Both the position numbers and the translations under genes were made by a program. The notes beneath the pieces were generated by a model. The model was not told where the DNA came from and ran no database searches. It saw only the letters and a list, made by a program, of their open reading frames with translations. A stretch of DNA of 64,000 bases, taken from contig NZ_JAPEOK010000001.1 in the NCBI RefSeq assembly GCF_026341515.1, positions 6,076,001-6,140,000 on the forward strand. The letters are read 5' to 3'. Of this stretch, positions 33,891 through 42,451 are shown one piece after another (positions within the stretch are counted from its first letter, which is position 1; each line of letters opens with the position of its first letter). Source of the stretch: Streptomyces sp. NBC_00878. Lineage in GTDB: Bacteria > Actinomycetota > Actinomycetes > Streptomycetales > Streptomycetaceae.

Positions 33891-34402
33891 AGGCCCGCCG
33901 ATCGGGCTTCGCCGAGTTCCGTGAGCCGGTCGCGCAAGCGTTCCGCCTCGGCCGGGTCCAGCCCCGGAATGCGCGCGTCCGTCGCCGCGGCGGCCGTGTG
34001 CAACTGCACGCTCGCCAGCCCGAAGTGACGTTCGACGGGGCCGGAGGTGACCTCGACCAGCTGCATGCGCCCGTACGGCACGACGGTCTCCTCGTGCCAC
34101 AGCACGCCCCGGCTGATCAGCAGGTCGTCCGCGCGCTCGGCGTACCGCCAGGACCGCCAGTTGCGCCCCAGCATCGGCCAGCCCCAGAGCAGCACCGCGA
34201 GCGGCAGCAGGGCGAAGGCCGCCCAGCCGGGTCCCGCGAGCAGGCCCAGCAGCAGACCCGTACCAATGGTCAGCAGCCCCAGCCACACCACCAGCAACAG
34301 CCGTCGCATCCTCAGCAGCCCCGGCGGAAGCCCGATCCACACCGGCTCGCCCGCTGCCTGCCCCGCCGTCTGCCCCGCGTTTTCCGAGGTCCCCGTCTCC
34401 AT
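33887..34402 (-). CDS. Bacterial PH-domain membrane protein (bPH2, YdbS-like)
   Basis: A 171-residue protein with two membrane helices ([20 protein letters not shown] and [16 protein letters not shown]) followed by one bPH2 domain ([48 protein letters not shown]). It is the short partner of the following YdbT-like gene and overlaps it by four bases. ATG 34402 lies six bases after TACGCT on the minus strand, so the transcript is probably leaderless. Its start codon is only 31 bp from that of the divergent nuoD2. Confidence 0.88.
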   Translation of the reverse strand: METGTSENAGQTAGQAAGEPVWIGLPPGLLRMRRLLLVVWLGLLTIGTGLLLGLLAGPGWAAFALLPLAVLLWGWPMLGRNWRSWRYAERADDLLISRGVLWHEETVVPYGRMQLVEVTSGPVERHFGLASVQLHTAAAATDARIPGLDPAEAERLRDRLTELGEARSAGL

Positions 34403-34433
34403 GCCGCAAGCGTACGTACGCGACACTGTTCCC
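34403..34433. promoter_or_regulatory. 31-bp divergent promoter region (YdbS-like / nuoD2) with 12-bp palindrome
   Basis: Two start codons face away from each other across 31 bp. On the minus strand TACGCT (34414-34409) lies six bases before ATG 34402; on the plus strand GACACT (34422-34427) lies six bases before ATG 34434. Between them is the perfect palindrome GCGTACGTACGC (34410-34421). Each -35 region must lie inside or at the edge of the opposite gene. Confidence 0.6.
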
Positions 34434-35594
34434 ATGACTCCTACGACGGGTCCCACGGAAACCACAGTCGGTATCGGCGGCGCCGCGGAGAGCACCGACA
34501 TGGTGCTCAACATCGGGCCCCAGCACCCGTCCACGCACGGTGTGCTGCGGCTGCGGCTCGTCCTCGACGGTGAGCGGATCCAGCACGCGGAGCCGGTGAT
34601 CGGCTATATGCACCGCGGCGCCGAGAAGCTCTTCGAGGCGCGCGACTACCGCCAGATCATCATGCTCGCCAACCGCCACGACTGGCTCTCCGCCTTCTCG
34701 AACGAGCTGGGCGTGGTCCTCGGTGTCGAGCGGATGCTCGGCATGGAGGTCCCCGAGCGCGCGGTGTGGACGCGCACGCTGCTCGCGGAGCTGAACCGGG
34801 TCCTGAACCACCTGATGTTCCTGGGGTCGTACCCCCTGGAGCTGGGCGGGATCACGCCGATCTTCTACGCCTTCACGGAGCGCGAGGAACTCCAGCACGT
34901 CATGGAGGAGATCTCCGGCGGGCGCATGCACTACATGTTCAACCGGGTCGGCGGCCTCAAGGAGGACATGCCCGCAGGGTGGACCGCACGCGCGCGTGCG
35001 TCCGTTTCCGGAGTGCGCTCCCGCATGGACCGCTTCGACGACCTGGTGCTCGGCAACGAGATCTTCCGCGGACGTACGAGGGATGTCGGCGTCCTCTCCC
35101 CGGAGGCCGTGCACGCCTACGGAGTGAGCGGTCCCATCGCCCGCGCCTCCGGTGTCGACTTCGACCTGCGCCGGGACGAGCCGTACCTCGCGTACGCGGA
35201 ACTCCAGGACACCCTGAAGGTCGTCACCCGCCAGGAGGGCGACTGCCTGGCCCGCTTCGAGTGCCTCCTGGAGCAGACCCACGTCGCGCTCGACCTCGCC
35301 GACGCCTGTCTGGACCGGCTGGCCGAGCTGCCCCCGGGCCCCGTCAACCAGCGGCTCCCGAAGGTCCTGAAGGCCCCGGAGGGCCACACGTACGCCTGGA
35401 CCGAGAACCCCCTCGGCATCAACGGCTACTACCTCGTCAGCAAGGGCGAGAAGACCCCGTACCGGCTGAAGCTGCGCTCGGCCTCCTACAACAACATCCA
35501 GGCCCTGGCGGAACTGCTGCCGGGGACGCTGGTCGCGGACATGGTGGCGATTCTGGGGTCGCTGTTCTTCGTGGTCGGCGACATCGACAAGTAG
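34434..35594 (+). CDS. nuoD2: NADH-quinone oxidoreductase subunit D-like protein (orphan NuoD2)
   Basis: A 386-residue homologue of complex I subunit NuoD (49 kDa, Nqo4), which helps form the quinone site beside cluster N2. It keeps [44 protein letters not shown] [20 protein letters not shown] in pieces, GGLKEDMP, and the C-terminal [17 protein letters not shown] ... [18 protein letters not shown]. Arg81 (ANRHDW) aligns with the arginine that is dimethylated in mitochondrial NDUFS2. It stands outside any nuo operon, so it is a second copy. Its convergent neighbour encodes a MidA/NDUFAF7-type methyltransferase. Probably leaderless. Confidence 0.93.
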   Translation: MTPTTGPTETTVGIGGAAESTDMVLNIGPQHPSTHGVLRLRLVLDGERIQHAEPVIGYMHRGAEKLFEARDYRQIIMLANRHDWLSAFSNELGVVLGVERMLGMEVPERAVWTRTLLAELNRVLNHLMFLGSYPLELGGITPIFYAFTEREELQHVMEEISGGRMHYMFNRVGGLKEDMPAGWTARARASVSGVRSRMDRFDDLVLGNEIFRGRTRDVGVLSPEAVHAYGVSGPIARASGVDFDLRRDEPYLAYAELQDTLKVVTRQEGDCLARFECLLEQTHVALDLADACLDRLAELPPGPVNQRLPKVLKAPEGHTYAWTENPLGINGYYLVSKGEKTPYRLKLRSASYNNIQALAELLPGTLVADMVAILGSLFFVVGDIDK

Positions 35595-35628
35595 GACCGA
35601 GGAACGGGAGGGCGGGTCGGCCCTCCAG

Positions 35629-35673
35629 GAAACCGGGCTCTACGGAACCGGGCTCTACGAAACCGGGCTCTAC
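35629..35673. repeat. 15-bp x3 tandem repeat spanning the stop codon of the methyltransferase gene
   Basis: Units GAAACCGGGCTCTAC start at 35629, 35644 and 35659. Each holds CTA, i.e. TAG on the minus strand; the one in the third unit (35670-35672) is the actual stop codon. As the unit is a multiple of three, the extra TAGs are in the same frame. Confidence 0.92.
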
Positions 35674-36740
35674 GTAGAGGGCTGTTCTCCGGCGGGGAGC
35701 GGGTTCGGAATTCCCACCGGCTGGGCCAGCCACCCGAAGTCGCCCAGCCCGCCCCGGGCGGTCAGCTCGGCGGCCTCACCCGCACCCGCGAGGGCCCGTA
35801 CGTACGCCGCCGGATCCGTGGAGGCCAGGGTCAGTGACGGCCGTGCCCCGCTCACTCCCAGCGCGCCCAGCGCCTCCCGCTGGTTCAGCAGCCGCGCGCC
35901 GGGCAGGGCGCACGCGTCCAGTGCCACATGCGCGGTGATGTCGCAGGAGCCGTCGGGCACGGGTGTCGTCTCCCGGCCCTCCTTGAAACCGGTCAGCGTC
36001 CCGAAGGGCGGCCGTGCCCCCGCGAAGTGCGCGTAGTCGACGGCCACGGCGAGGCCCCGGCCGAGGGCGCCCACCGCGGCGGCCCACGCGGTGTCCCTGG
36101 GGAGCCCGATCTCGGCGCGGAGGCCCGCGGCGGCCTCGGTGGGGTGTCGGACGCCCTCGGCCGGCGGCGGGCCGTCCGGCGCTCCCGTGAGGGGCCACCA
36201 CCGCGCCAGCCACTCCGCGTCCGGCCCCGCCACCGGCTCCCCGAGGGACTCCGTCCCGTCCTCCCGTACGAGAACGAGCCGTACCGTCCCCTCCGCGTCC
36301 ACCTCGGCCACGTCCAGAGGCACGTTGTCGAGCCACTCGTTGGCGAACAGGAGGCCCGTGACGCCCGGCGGAGGCTCCGGGAGCCACTCGATACGGTGAT
36401 CGAGTCCGATGGGGCGGGCGGCTCGTTCGACGGCGTACCCACGCGCGCGGGAGGCCACTTCGGCGGGGAGGGCCTTCAGGACACCGGTCACCAGCTCACC
36501 GCGGCCCGCGCCCATGTCGACGAAGGCGAGTTCGGCGGGGTGGGCCAGCGCCTCGTCGACGCGGCACAGGAGCCGGGCCACGGCCCCCGCGAACAGCGGT
36601 GACGCGTGCACCGAGGTGCGGAAATGGCCCGCGGGCCCCTCGGGGCGGCGATAGAAACCGGAGGGCCCGTACAGCGCCTCCTCGGTCGCCGGGCGCCACC
36701 CGCGCGGCTCGCCCGCCTTCTCACGCATCGCCGCGCTCAC
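35670..36740 (-). CDS. SAM-dependent methyltransferase, MidA/NDUFAF7 family (DUF185, COG1565)
   Basis: A 356-residue class I methyltransferase of the DUF185 family. Motif I is [45 protein letters not shown] (the conserved NELxDxxP signature), [13 protein letters not shown] and [13 protein letters not shown] follow in the family order. Eukaryotic NDUFAF7/MidA dimethylates an arginine of complex I subunit NDUFS2, the homologue of NuoD. The adjacent convergent gene encodes a NuoD paralogue, which makes it the likely substrate. GTG 36740 is chosen for the GGGAGC upstream; ATG 36728 is an alternative. The gene lies divergent from the histidine kinase gene. Confidence 0.88.
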   Translation of the reverse strand: MSAAMREKAGEPRGWRPATEEALYGPSGFYRRPEGPAGHFRTSVHASPLFAGAVARLLCRVDEALAHPAELAFVDMGAGRGELVTGVLKALPAEVASRARGYAVERAARPIGLDHRIEWLPEPPPGVTGLLFANEWLDNVPLDVAEVDAEGTVRLVLVREDGTESLGEPVAGPDAEWLARWWPLTGAPDGPPPAEGVRHPTEAAAGLRAEIGLPRDTAWAAAVGALGRGLAVAVDYAHFAGARPPFGTLTGFKEGRETTPVPDGSCDITAHVALDACALPGARLLNQREALGALGVSGARPSLTLASTDPAAYVRALAGAGEAAELTARGGLGDFGWLAQPVGIPNPLPAGEQPST

Positions 36741-36880
36741 CACCGCTCCCGACCGCTTCCACCGCGTCAGGTTAAGCGCCGAGTCGAACCGGGTCTCCAC
36801 CTTGGGGAGTACGAGCACCGGTTACGGATCGACCCTCCGGTTGACCCCTGCACACAGCACGCTTCCCTACGCTGGGTTAC

Positions 36881-38083
36881 GTGCAGCGCCTCTATGACTT
36901 TCTCCGCAGGCACCCGATGTGGGTCGACGGCTTCTGGGCCGTCTTCCTCCTCGGGATCTCTGTCGTGAGCTCAACAGCCGGCCAGGAGGCCGCCGGGACC
37001 GACCTCCCGGTTGTCATCATCCCGATCACCCTGCTCCTCTGCCTGGTGATCGCGCTGCGCAGGCGTATGCCCGAGAAGATGCTGCTGCTGGCCGTGGCCT
37101 CGGGCGTGGCACAGCTGACGCTGGACATGTCGGTGGTGCCGGCCGACTTCGCACTGCTGGTGATCACCTACACGGTGGCGTCGAACGGCACCCGCTGGGC
37201 CTCCCGGCTCGCCCTGACCGCCGGTCTGTGCGCGGCGCCCCTGTCACAGCTGCGCTGGCCGAACGAGAGCACGAGCGGCGGCGGCCACGTCGCGATCGTG
37301 GTCTTCCAGATGGTCCCGTTCGCGCTCGCCTGGGTTCTCGGCGACTCGCTGCGCACCCGCCGCGCCTACTTCGCCCAGCTGGAGGAGCGCGCCGCCCGCC
37401 TGGAGAAGGAGCGCGAGGCCCAGGCCAAGGTCGCCGTCGCCGCCGAGCGCGCCCGGATCGCCCGCGAGCTGCACGACGTGGTCGCGCACAACGTCTCGGT
37501 GATGGTGGTCCAGGCCGACGGCGCCGCGTACGTCCTCGACTCCGCGCCCGACCAGGCCAAGAAGGCCCTGGAGACCATCTCCGGGACGGGCCGGCAGGCC
37601 CTCGCCGAGATGCGCCGCCTCCTCGGCGTCCTGCGCACCGGCGAACACCAGGAGTCCGGCGAGTACGTGCCGCAGCCCGACGTGGAGCAGCTCGACGAGC
37701 TCGTGGAGCAGTGCCGCAGCTCCGGCCTGCCCGTCGACTTCAAGATCGAGGGGACCCCGCGCCCCCTGCCCAGCGGCGTCGAGCTCACGGCGTACCGCAT
37801 CGTGCAGGAGGCCCTCACCAACACCCGTAAGCACGGGGGGCCGAACACGGGCGCGAGTGTGCGCCTGGTCTACTTCGACGACGGCCTCGGCCTGCTCGTC
37901 GAGGACGACGGCAAGGGCGCCCCGCACGAGCTGTACGAGGAGGGCGGCGCCGACGGCCGGGGCCATGGCCTGATCGGGATGCGTGAGCGCGTCGGTATGG
38001 TCGGCGGCACCCTGGACGCGGGGCCGCGGCCCGGCGGAGGCTTCCGCGTCAGCGCCCTGCTTCCGCTCAAGCCGGCCCACTGA
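36881..38083 (+). CDS. Two-component sensor histidine kinase (NarL/DesK-type, HisKA_3)
   Basis: A 400-residue kinase. Five to six membrane helices occupy residues ~15-155 with no large external domain, a coiled linker follows (LEERAARLEKEREAQAKVAV), the phospho-acceptor is His198 in RARIARELHDVVAHNVSVMV, and the ATPase domain has QEALTNTRKH (N box), VEDDGKGAP and GHGLIGMRERV (G boxes). Such kinases often sense the membrane or cell-wall state. GTG 36881 lies seven bases after TACGCT, so the message is probably leaderless. The cognate response regulator gene begins 44 bp after the stop. Confidence 0.95.
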   Translation: MQRLYDFLRRHPMWVDGFWAVFLLGISVVSSTAGQEAAGTDLPVVIIPITLLLCLVIALRRRMPEKMLLLAVASGVAQLTLDMSVVPADFALLVITYTVASNGTRWASRLALTAGLCAAPLSQLRWPNESTSGGGHVAIVVFQMVPFALAWVLGDSLRTRRAYFAQLEERAARLEKEREAQAKVAVAAERARIARELHDVVAHNVSVMVVQADGAAYVLDSAPDQAKKALETISGTGRQALAEMRRLLGVLRTGEHQESGEYVPQPDVEQLDELVEQCRSSGLPVDFKIEGTPRPLPSGVELTAYRIVQEALTNTRKHGGPNTGASVRLVYFDDGLGLLVEDDGKGAPHELYEEGGADGRGHGLIGMRERVGMVGGTLDAGPRPGGGFRVSALLPLKPAH

Positions 38084-38127
38084 CACGTGCACGCTTCAGC
38101 TCCACGAACCGACCGGAGGACCTTCCC

Positions 38128-38814
38128 ATGCCGATCCGCGTGATGCTCGTCGACGACCAGGTGCTGCTGCGCACCGGGTTCCGGATGGTGCTCGCCGCCC
38201 AGCCGGACATGGAGGTCGTGGGGGAGGCGGGCGACGGCGTCGAGGCCCTCCAGGTGCTGCGCACGACCGAGGTCGACGTGGTGCTGATGGACGTCCGTAT
38301 GCCGAAGCTCGACGGGGTGGAGACCACCCGCCGCATCTGCCAGGACGAGAACCCGCCGAAGGTGCTGATCCTGACCACCTTCGACCTCGACGAGTACGCC
38401 TTCTCGGGGCTCAAGGCCGGCGCCTCCGGCTTCATGCTCAAGGACGTGCCGCCCGGCGAGCTCCTCGCCGCGATCCGCTCCGTGCACAGCGGCGACGCGG
38501 TGGTCGCGCCCTCCACGACCCGGCGCCTGCTCGACCGGTTCGCGCCGATGCTGCCGAACGCCGGCAAGGAGCCCCAGTACAAGGAGCTGGAGCGGCTCAC
38601 CGAGCGCGAGCGCGAGGTGATGATCCTGGTCGCCCAGGGGCTGTCGAACGGCGAGATCGCGGCCCGGCTCGTCCTCTCCGAGGCGACGGTCAAGACCCAC
38701 GTGGGCCGCATCCTCACGAAGCTGGGCCTGCGCGACCGCGTCCAGGTCGTCGTCCTCGCGTACGAGACGGGTCTGGTACGGGCCGGGGGCGGCGGGGGCG
38801 CAGGACAGGGCTGA
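38128..38814 (+). CDS. Response regulator, NarL/LuxR family
   Basis: A 228-residue regulator paired with the preceding kinase. The receiver domain (1-120) has the acidic pocket LVDDQ, phospho-acceptor Asp55 in VVLMDVRMPKLDG, LTTFD with the switch Thr, and the conserved Lys in GFMLKDVPP. The LuxR-type helix-turn-helix is residues ~160-220 (LTEREREVMILVAQGLSNGE, then SEATVKTHVGRILTKLGLRD). GGAGGACC lies upstream of the ATG at a workable distance. The C terminus ends in a glycine-rich stretch. Targets are unknown. Confidence 0.96.
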   Translation: MPIRVMLVDDQVLLRTGFRMVLAAQPDMEVVGEAGDGVEALQVLRTTEVDVVLMDVRMPKLDGVETTRRICQDENPPKVLILTTFDLDEYAFSGLKAGASGFMLKDVPPGELLAAIRSVHSGDAVVAPSTTRRLLDRFAPMLPNAGKEPQYKELERLTEREREVMILVAQGLSNGEIAARLVLSEATVKTHVGRILTKLGLRDRVQVVVLAYETGLVRAGGGGGAGQG

Positions 38815-38934
38815 GGCGTCCGGAAGCGGGGCAGGGGCACAAGCCCGGCCGCTCGGCCGCTCGGCCGCTCGGCCGACCATGCCGTGCCGGTCAGCCCTCG
38901 TCCGTGCCGGTCGGCCGTTGACCGTGTCATTGAG

Positions 38935-39019
38935 CGGGGAAGCCGGGCCACGAAGCTCTTCCCTGGGGAAGCGGGCCACGAAGTCCGTCAGTGGGGAAGC
39001 CGGGCCGCGAAGTCCGTGA
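38935..39019. repeat. 28-bp x3 imperfect tandem repeat spanning the stop codon of the aldolase gene
   Basis: Units like TGGGGAAGCGGGCCACGAAG followed by TCCGTCAG start near 38935, 38964 and 38992. The rightmost copy encodes the C-terminal residues of the aldolase-like protein, and the stop codon (38988-38990) lies at the junction with the next copy, so two extra degenerate copies of the gene's 3' end lie beyond the stop. Upstream, 38848-38877 holds four copies of the 8-bp unit GCTCGGCC. Confidence 0.85.
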
Positions 39020-40259
39020 CCGCGGTCCGTACGTCGTCCGGCGTCCACTCCAGGCCCGGCGCGCCCACCGTGACCTCGGTGAAGGCCAGCCCGGGGCCGC
39101 CCCGGACCCAGGGCTGCGGGAACAGGCTGGTCCTCGTCTCCTCGGCCTGCAGTGTCCCCGTGTCGGTCAGGACGTCGGCGTCGTACGGCAGCCAGACCTG
39201 GAACTGGTGCGTGTGCGGTTCCTCGGGGTGGACCCGCGCCCAGGGCACCCCGGCCGCGGCGAACCCCTCGCGCAGCGCCGCGGCGACCACGCGCGCGTGG
39301 GCCACGTATTCCGGGAGCCGCGGCAGCTCCTTCTCCAGGCCGATCAGCGCGGACAGGACGGTGGGGAACTGCTGGAGGATCTGCCCGCCGTACCGGTGGC
39401 GCCAGGCCTTCGCCTCGTCGACGAGTGTCTTCGGGCCCGCGAGTGCGGCGCCGCCGAATCCGTCGAGCGACTTGTAGAACGACACGTAGACGCTGTCCGC
39501 GAGGTCCGCGATCTCGTCCAGGGAGCGGCCGAAGTGGGTGGTGCACTCCCACAGGCGGGCCCCGTCGACGTGCACCACGGCGTCGCGTTCGCGCGCCGCC
39601 TCCGTGACGGCGACCAGTTCCTCCCAGGACGGGAGGACGAAACCGGCCTCCCTGAGGGGCAGTTCGAGGAACAGCGTCCCGAAGGGCTCCTCCAGGTCGC
39701 GTATTTCGTCGGCTGAGGGCATCCGCGGTTCCCGTGTCGGATGGACGGTCCGCAGGCCGCTGAGCGTGCCCAAGGAATGGCGTTCGTGGACCTCCGGGTG
39801 GGAGAGGGGATGCATCGCCACCGTCGTACTGCACGTACGGCCCGCCCAGCAGCGCAGTGCGACCTGCTGGGCCATGGTGCCCGAGGGGAAGAAGGCGGCG
39901 GCCTCCGTGCCGAGCAGGCCGGCGACCCGCTCCTCCAGGGTCTCGACGATCCCGTCGCCGTACATGTCCACCGGCTTGTCCAGGTCGTACACGTCCGGGG
40001 CGGAGTCCGTCAGCCGGGTCAGCAGCTCACCGACCGTGGAGCGGAAACCGGGACGCCACAGCACCCGCCGCGCCCCTCGCCAGGCGACCCTGCGCCGCTC
40101 ACGCCGCCGCTCGGCCGTCTCTTCGGTCGTCTCGTCTCCGGTCGTCTCGTCTTCGGCAGTCTCGTGAGTCGTCTCTTCGGTTGTCGCCTCCGCCCCCTCC
40201 ACGCCCTTTGTCGGCAGTCCCGCCGATCCGTCCGCCGCCCGCCCCGTCGTATCGCTCAT
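38988..40259 (-). CDS. Threonine-aldolase-like PLP enzyme (beta-eliminating lyase family)
   Basis: A 423-residue fold type I PLP enzyme of the threonine aldolase/beta-eliminating lyase group. FPSGTMAQQVALRCW binds the PLP phosphate, VVHVDGARLWECTTHFG carries the Asp for the pyridine nitrogen, and VYVSFYKSLDGFGGAAL holds the Schiff-base lysine (Ser-x-x-Lys). Threonine aldolases cleave threonine to glycine and acetaldehyde, but this branch is divergent, so the substrate is open. Residues ~20-60 are a Glu/Thr-rich repeat region (ETTHETAEDETTGDETTEET) written by GTCTCGTC-type DNA repeats, followed by an Arg-rich stretch. The start ATG 40259 has no good ribosome binding site. Confidence 0.85.
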   Translation of the reverse strand: MSDTTGRAADGSAGLPTKGVEGAEATTEETTHETAEDETTGDETTEETAERRRERRRVAWRGARRVLWRPGFRSTVGELLTRLTDSAPDVYDLDKPVDMYGDGIVETLEERVAGLLGTEAAAFFPSGTMAQQVALRCWAGRTCSTTVAMHPLSHPEVHERHSLGTLSGLRTVHPTREPRMPSADEIRDLEEPFGTLFLELPLREAGFVLPSWEELVAVTEAARERDAVVHVDGARLWECTTHFGRSLDEIADLADSVYVSFYKSLDGFGGAALAGPKTLVDEAKAWRHRYGGQILQQFPTVLSALIGLEKELPRLPEYVAHARVVAAALREGFAAAGVPWARVHPEEPHTHQFQVWLPYDADVLTDTGTLQAEETRTSLFPQPWVRGGPGLAFTEVTVGAPGLEWTPDDVRTAVTDFAARLPH

Positions 40260-40407
40260 GCTCCGGATCATGCAGGACACCACGGCGGCCGGTCATACGA
40301 ATTCCCCACAGCCTGTGGACAAGAAAACGGGCCCCGGACCAATCGCGTTAACATGACGAGAAATCGTCCGGTACCCGGAGCGGACTGGAACGGAAGGCCG
40401 CCGTCGA

Positions 40408-41427
40408 GTGAGTACATTCCCTCAGCCAGACCCCAAGGACCGCCCCGCGCGGCTCACCGTCGGTGTGGTCGGTGCCGGTCGTGTGGGCCCCGCCCTGGCC
40501 GCGTCGCTGCAGCTCGCCGGACACCGCCCGGTGGCCGTCTCCGGTGTCTCCGACGCCTCCCGGCGCCGTGCCGCGCAACTGCTGCCCGACGTGCCGCTGG
40601 TGACCCCCGAGCAGGTCCTGGAGCGGTCCGACCTGGTGCTCCTGACCGTCCCGGACGACGCCCTGCCTGGACTCGTGGAGGGCCTCGCCGAGACCGGTGC
40701 CGTACGGCCGGGACAGCTTGTCGTGCACACCTCCGGGCGGTACGGCACAAGGGTCCTGGACCCCGCGCTGCGGGCCGGGGCGCTGCCGCTCGCGCTGCAC
40801 CCCGCGATGACGTTCACCGGGACCCCGGTCGACGTCCAGCGCCTCGCCGGATGCTCCTTCGGGGTCACCGCGCCCGAGGAGCTGCGCCTCGCCGCCGAGG
40901 CCCTGGTCATCGAGATGGGCGGCGAGCCCGAGTGGGTCGCCGAGGCCTCCAGGCCGCTGTACCACGCGGCCCTCGCGCTCGGCGCCAACCACCTGGTGAC
41001 GCTGGTCGCCGAGTCGATGGAACTGCTGCGCGCGGCGGGCGTCGAGGCCCCCGACCGGATGCTCGGCCCGCTGCTCGGCGCCGCCCTGGACAACGCTCTG
41101 AGGTCGGGCGACGCGGCCCTCACGGGACCGGTGGCGCGCGGCGACGCGGGCACGGTCGCCGTGCACGTCGCCGAGTTGCGCAAGCACGCGCCCCAGACCG
41201 TCGCCGGCTACCTGGCGATGGCCCGCGCGACCGCCGACCGGGCCCTCGCCCACGGCCTGCTCAAGCCGGAGCTCGCCGAGGACCTCCTCGATGTACTCGC
41301 CAACGGCACCGCCGGAGTCGCGGGCACGGGCGGAAGCGGCGGGACCGGCGGAAGCGGAGGGTCCGGCGGGGCGAGTGGCGCCGACGGAACCGACGGGACC
41401 AACGGGACCGAAGGAGACGCCCGGTGA
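40408..41427 (+). CDS. Rossmann-fold/DUF2520 oxidoreductase-like protein
   Basis: A 339-residue protein with an N-terminal NADP-binding domain ([21 protein letters not shown]) and a C-terminal DUF2520 helical domain ([31 protein letters not shown]). The fold resembles ketopantoate or 6-phosphogluconate reductases. It lies 31 bp upstream of panC in the same direction and often accompanies pantothenate genes, so a role in pantoate metabolism is plausible though not shown. The GTG start has GGAAGG somewhat far upstream. The last ~35 residues are a Gly/Ser/Thr tail ([16 protein letters not shown]) from short DNA repeats close to the stop codon. Confidence 0.88.
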   Translation: MSTFPQPDPKDRPARLTVGVVGAGRVGPALAASLQLAGHRPVAVSGVSDASRRRAAQLLPDVPLVTPEQVLERSDLVLLTVPDDALPGLVEGLAETGAVRPGQLVVHTSGRYGTRVLDPALRAGALPLALHPAMTFTGTPVDVQRLAGCSFGVTAPEELRLAAEALVIEMGGEPEWVAEASRPLYHAALALGANHLVTLVAESMELLRAAGVEAPDRMLGPLLGAALDNALRSGDAALTGPVARGDAGTVAVHVAELRKHAPQTVAGYLAMARATADRALAHGLLKPELAEDLLDVLANGTAGVAGTGGSGGTGGSGGSGGASGADGTDGTNGTEGDAR

Positions 41428-41458
41428 CGCGCACAGGTGCCGAGAGCGGAGACCCCCG

Positions 41459-42451
41459 ATGACCACCACCACCGTGCTGCGCACCGCCGACGAGCTCCAC
41501 GCGCGCGTGCGCACCGGCCGCCGTGCCGTCGTGATGACCATGGGCGCCCTGCACGAGGGCCACGCCACCCTGATCCGCACCGCCCGCGAGATCGCGGGCG
41601 ACGGAGAGGTCGTCGTCACCGTCTTCGTGAACCCCCTCCAGTTCGGCGCGGGCGAGGACCTCGACCGCTACCCGCGCACCCTGGACGCCGACGTCAAGAT
41701 CGCCGAACGGACGGGCGCGGACACCGTGTTCGCCCCCTCCGTGGACGAGGTCTACCCGGGCGGCGAACCCCAGGTCCGCATCAGCGCGGGCCCCATGGGC
41801 GAGCGACTGGAGGGCTCGACGCGCCCCGGGCACTTCGACGGCATGCTCACCGTCGTCGCCAAGCTGCTGCACCTCACCCGCCCCGACATGGCGCTGTTCG
41901 GGCAGAAGGACGCCCAGCAGCTCGCCCTGATCCGCCGCATGGTGCGCGACCTGAACTTCGGCGTGGAGATCGTCGGCGTCCCGACCGTGCGCGAGGCCGA
42001 CGGCCTGGCCCTGTCCAGCCGCAACCGCTACCTGTCGGCCACCGAGCGCCGCACCGCGCTCGCCCTCTCCCAGGCCCTGTTCGCGGGCAGCGACCGGCAC
42101 GCCGCCCAGGAGGCCCTGCGCGCGCGTGCCCGTGAGGTGCCCGCCACGCACGCGCGTGCCGAGGCCCTCAGCGCCATCGGCGAGTCCCGCGCCGCGGCCG
42201 ACACGCACGCCGTCGCCAAGGCGGTCCCCGGCGGCCCCGCCGCGGTCCGCGCCGCCGCCCGCCTCGTCCTCGACGACGCGGCCCGCCTCAACCCGCCGCT
42301 CGCGCTGGACTACCTGGCGCTGGTCGATCCGTCCGACTTCACCGAGATCCCGGACGATCACACCGGCGAGGCGGTCCTCGCCGTCGCCGCCCGGGTCGGG
42401 ACGACCCGGCTGATCGACAACATTCCTCTGACCTTCGGAGCCGCCTCGTGA
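41459..42451 (+). CDS. panC: Pantothenate synthetase
   Basis: A 330-residue enzyme that joins pantoate and beta-alanine with ATP to make pantothenate. [10 protein letters not shown] carries the HIGH-like ATP motif, VFVNPLQF the pantoate site, [16 protein letters not shown] the conserved lysine region, and [11 protein letters not shown] the KMSKS-like loop. About 40 extra residues lie between that loop and the C-terminal domain ([10 protein letters not shown]). GGAG lies eight bases before the ATG. The stop overlaps the nadB start (GTGA, 42448-42451). Confidence 0.97.
   Translation: MTTTTVLRTADELHARVRTGRRAVVMTMGALHEGHATLIRTAREIAGDGEVVVTVFVNPLQFGAGEDLDRYPRTLDADVKIAERTGADTVFAPSVDEVYPGGEPQVRISAGPMGERLEGSTRPGHFDGMLTVVAKLLHLTRPDMALFGQKDAQQLALIRRMVRDLNFGVEIVGVPTVREADGLALSSRNRYLSATERRTALALSQALFAGSDRHAAQEALRARAREVPATHARAEALSAIGESRAAADTHAVAKAVPGGPAAVRAAARLVLDDAARLNPPLALDYLALVDPSDFTEIPDDHTGEAVLAVAARVGTTRLIDNIPLTFGAAS

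Noticed and set aside
32472..35387. A 971-codon minus-strand open frame covering both the PH-domain gene and nuoD2
   Set aside because: Only the part up to 33890 matches a family; the rest is antisense to the well-conserved nuoD2 and a separate YdbS-like gene occupies the gap. High GC keeps antisense frames open.
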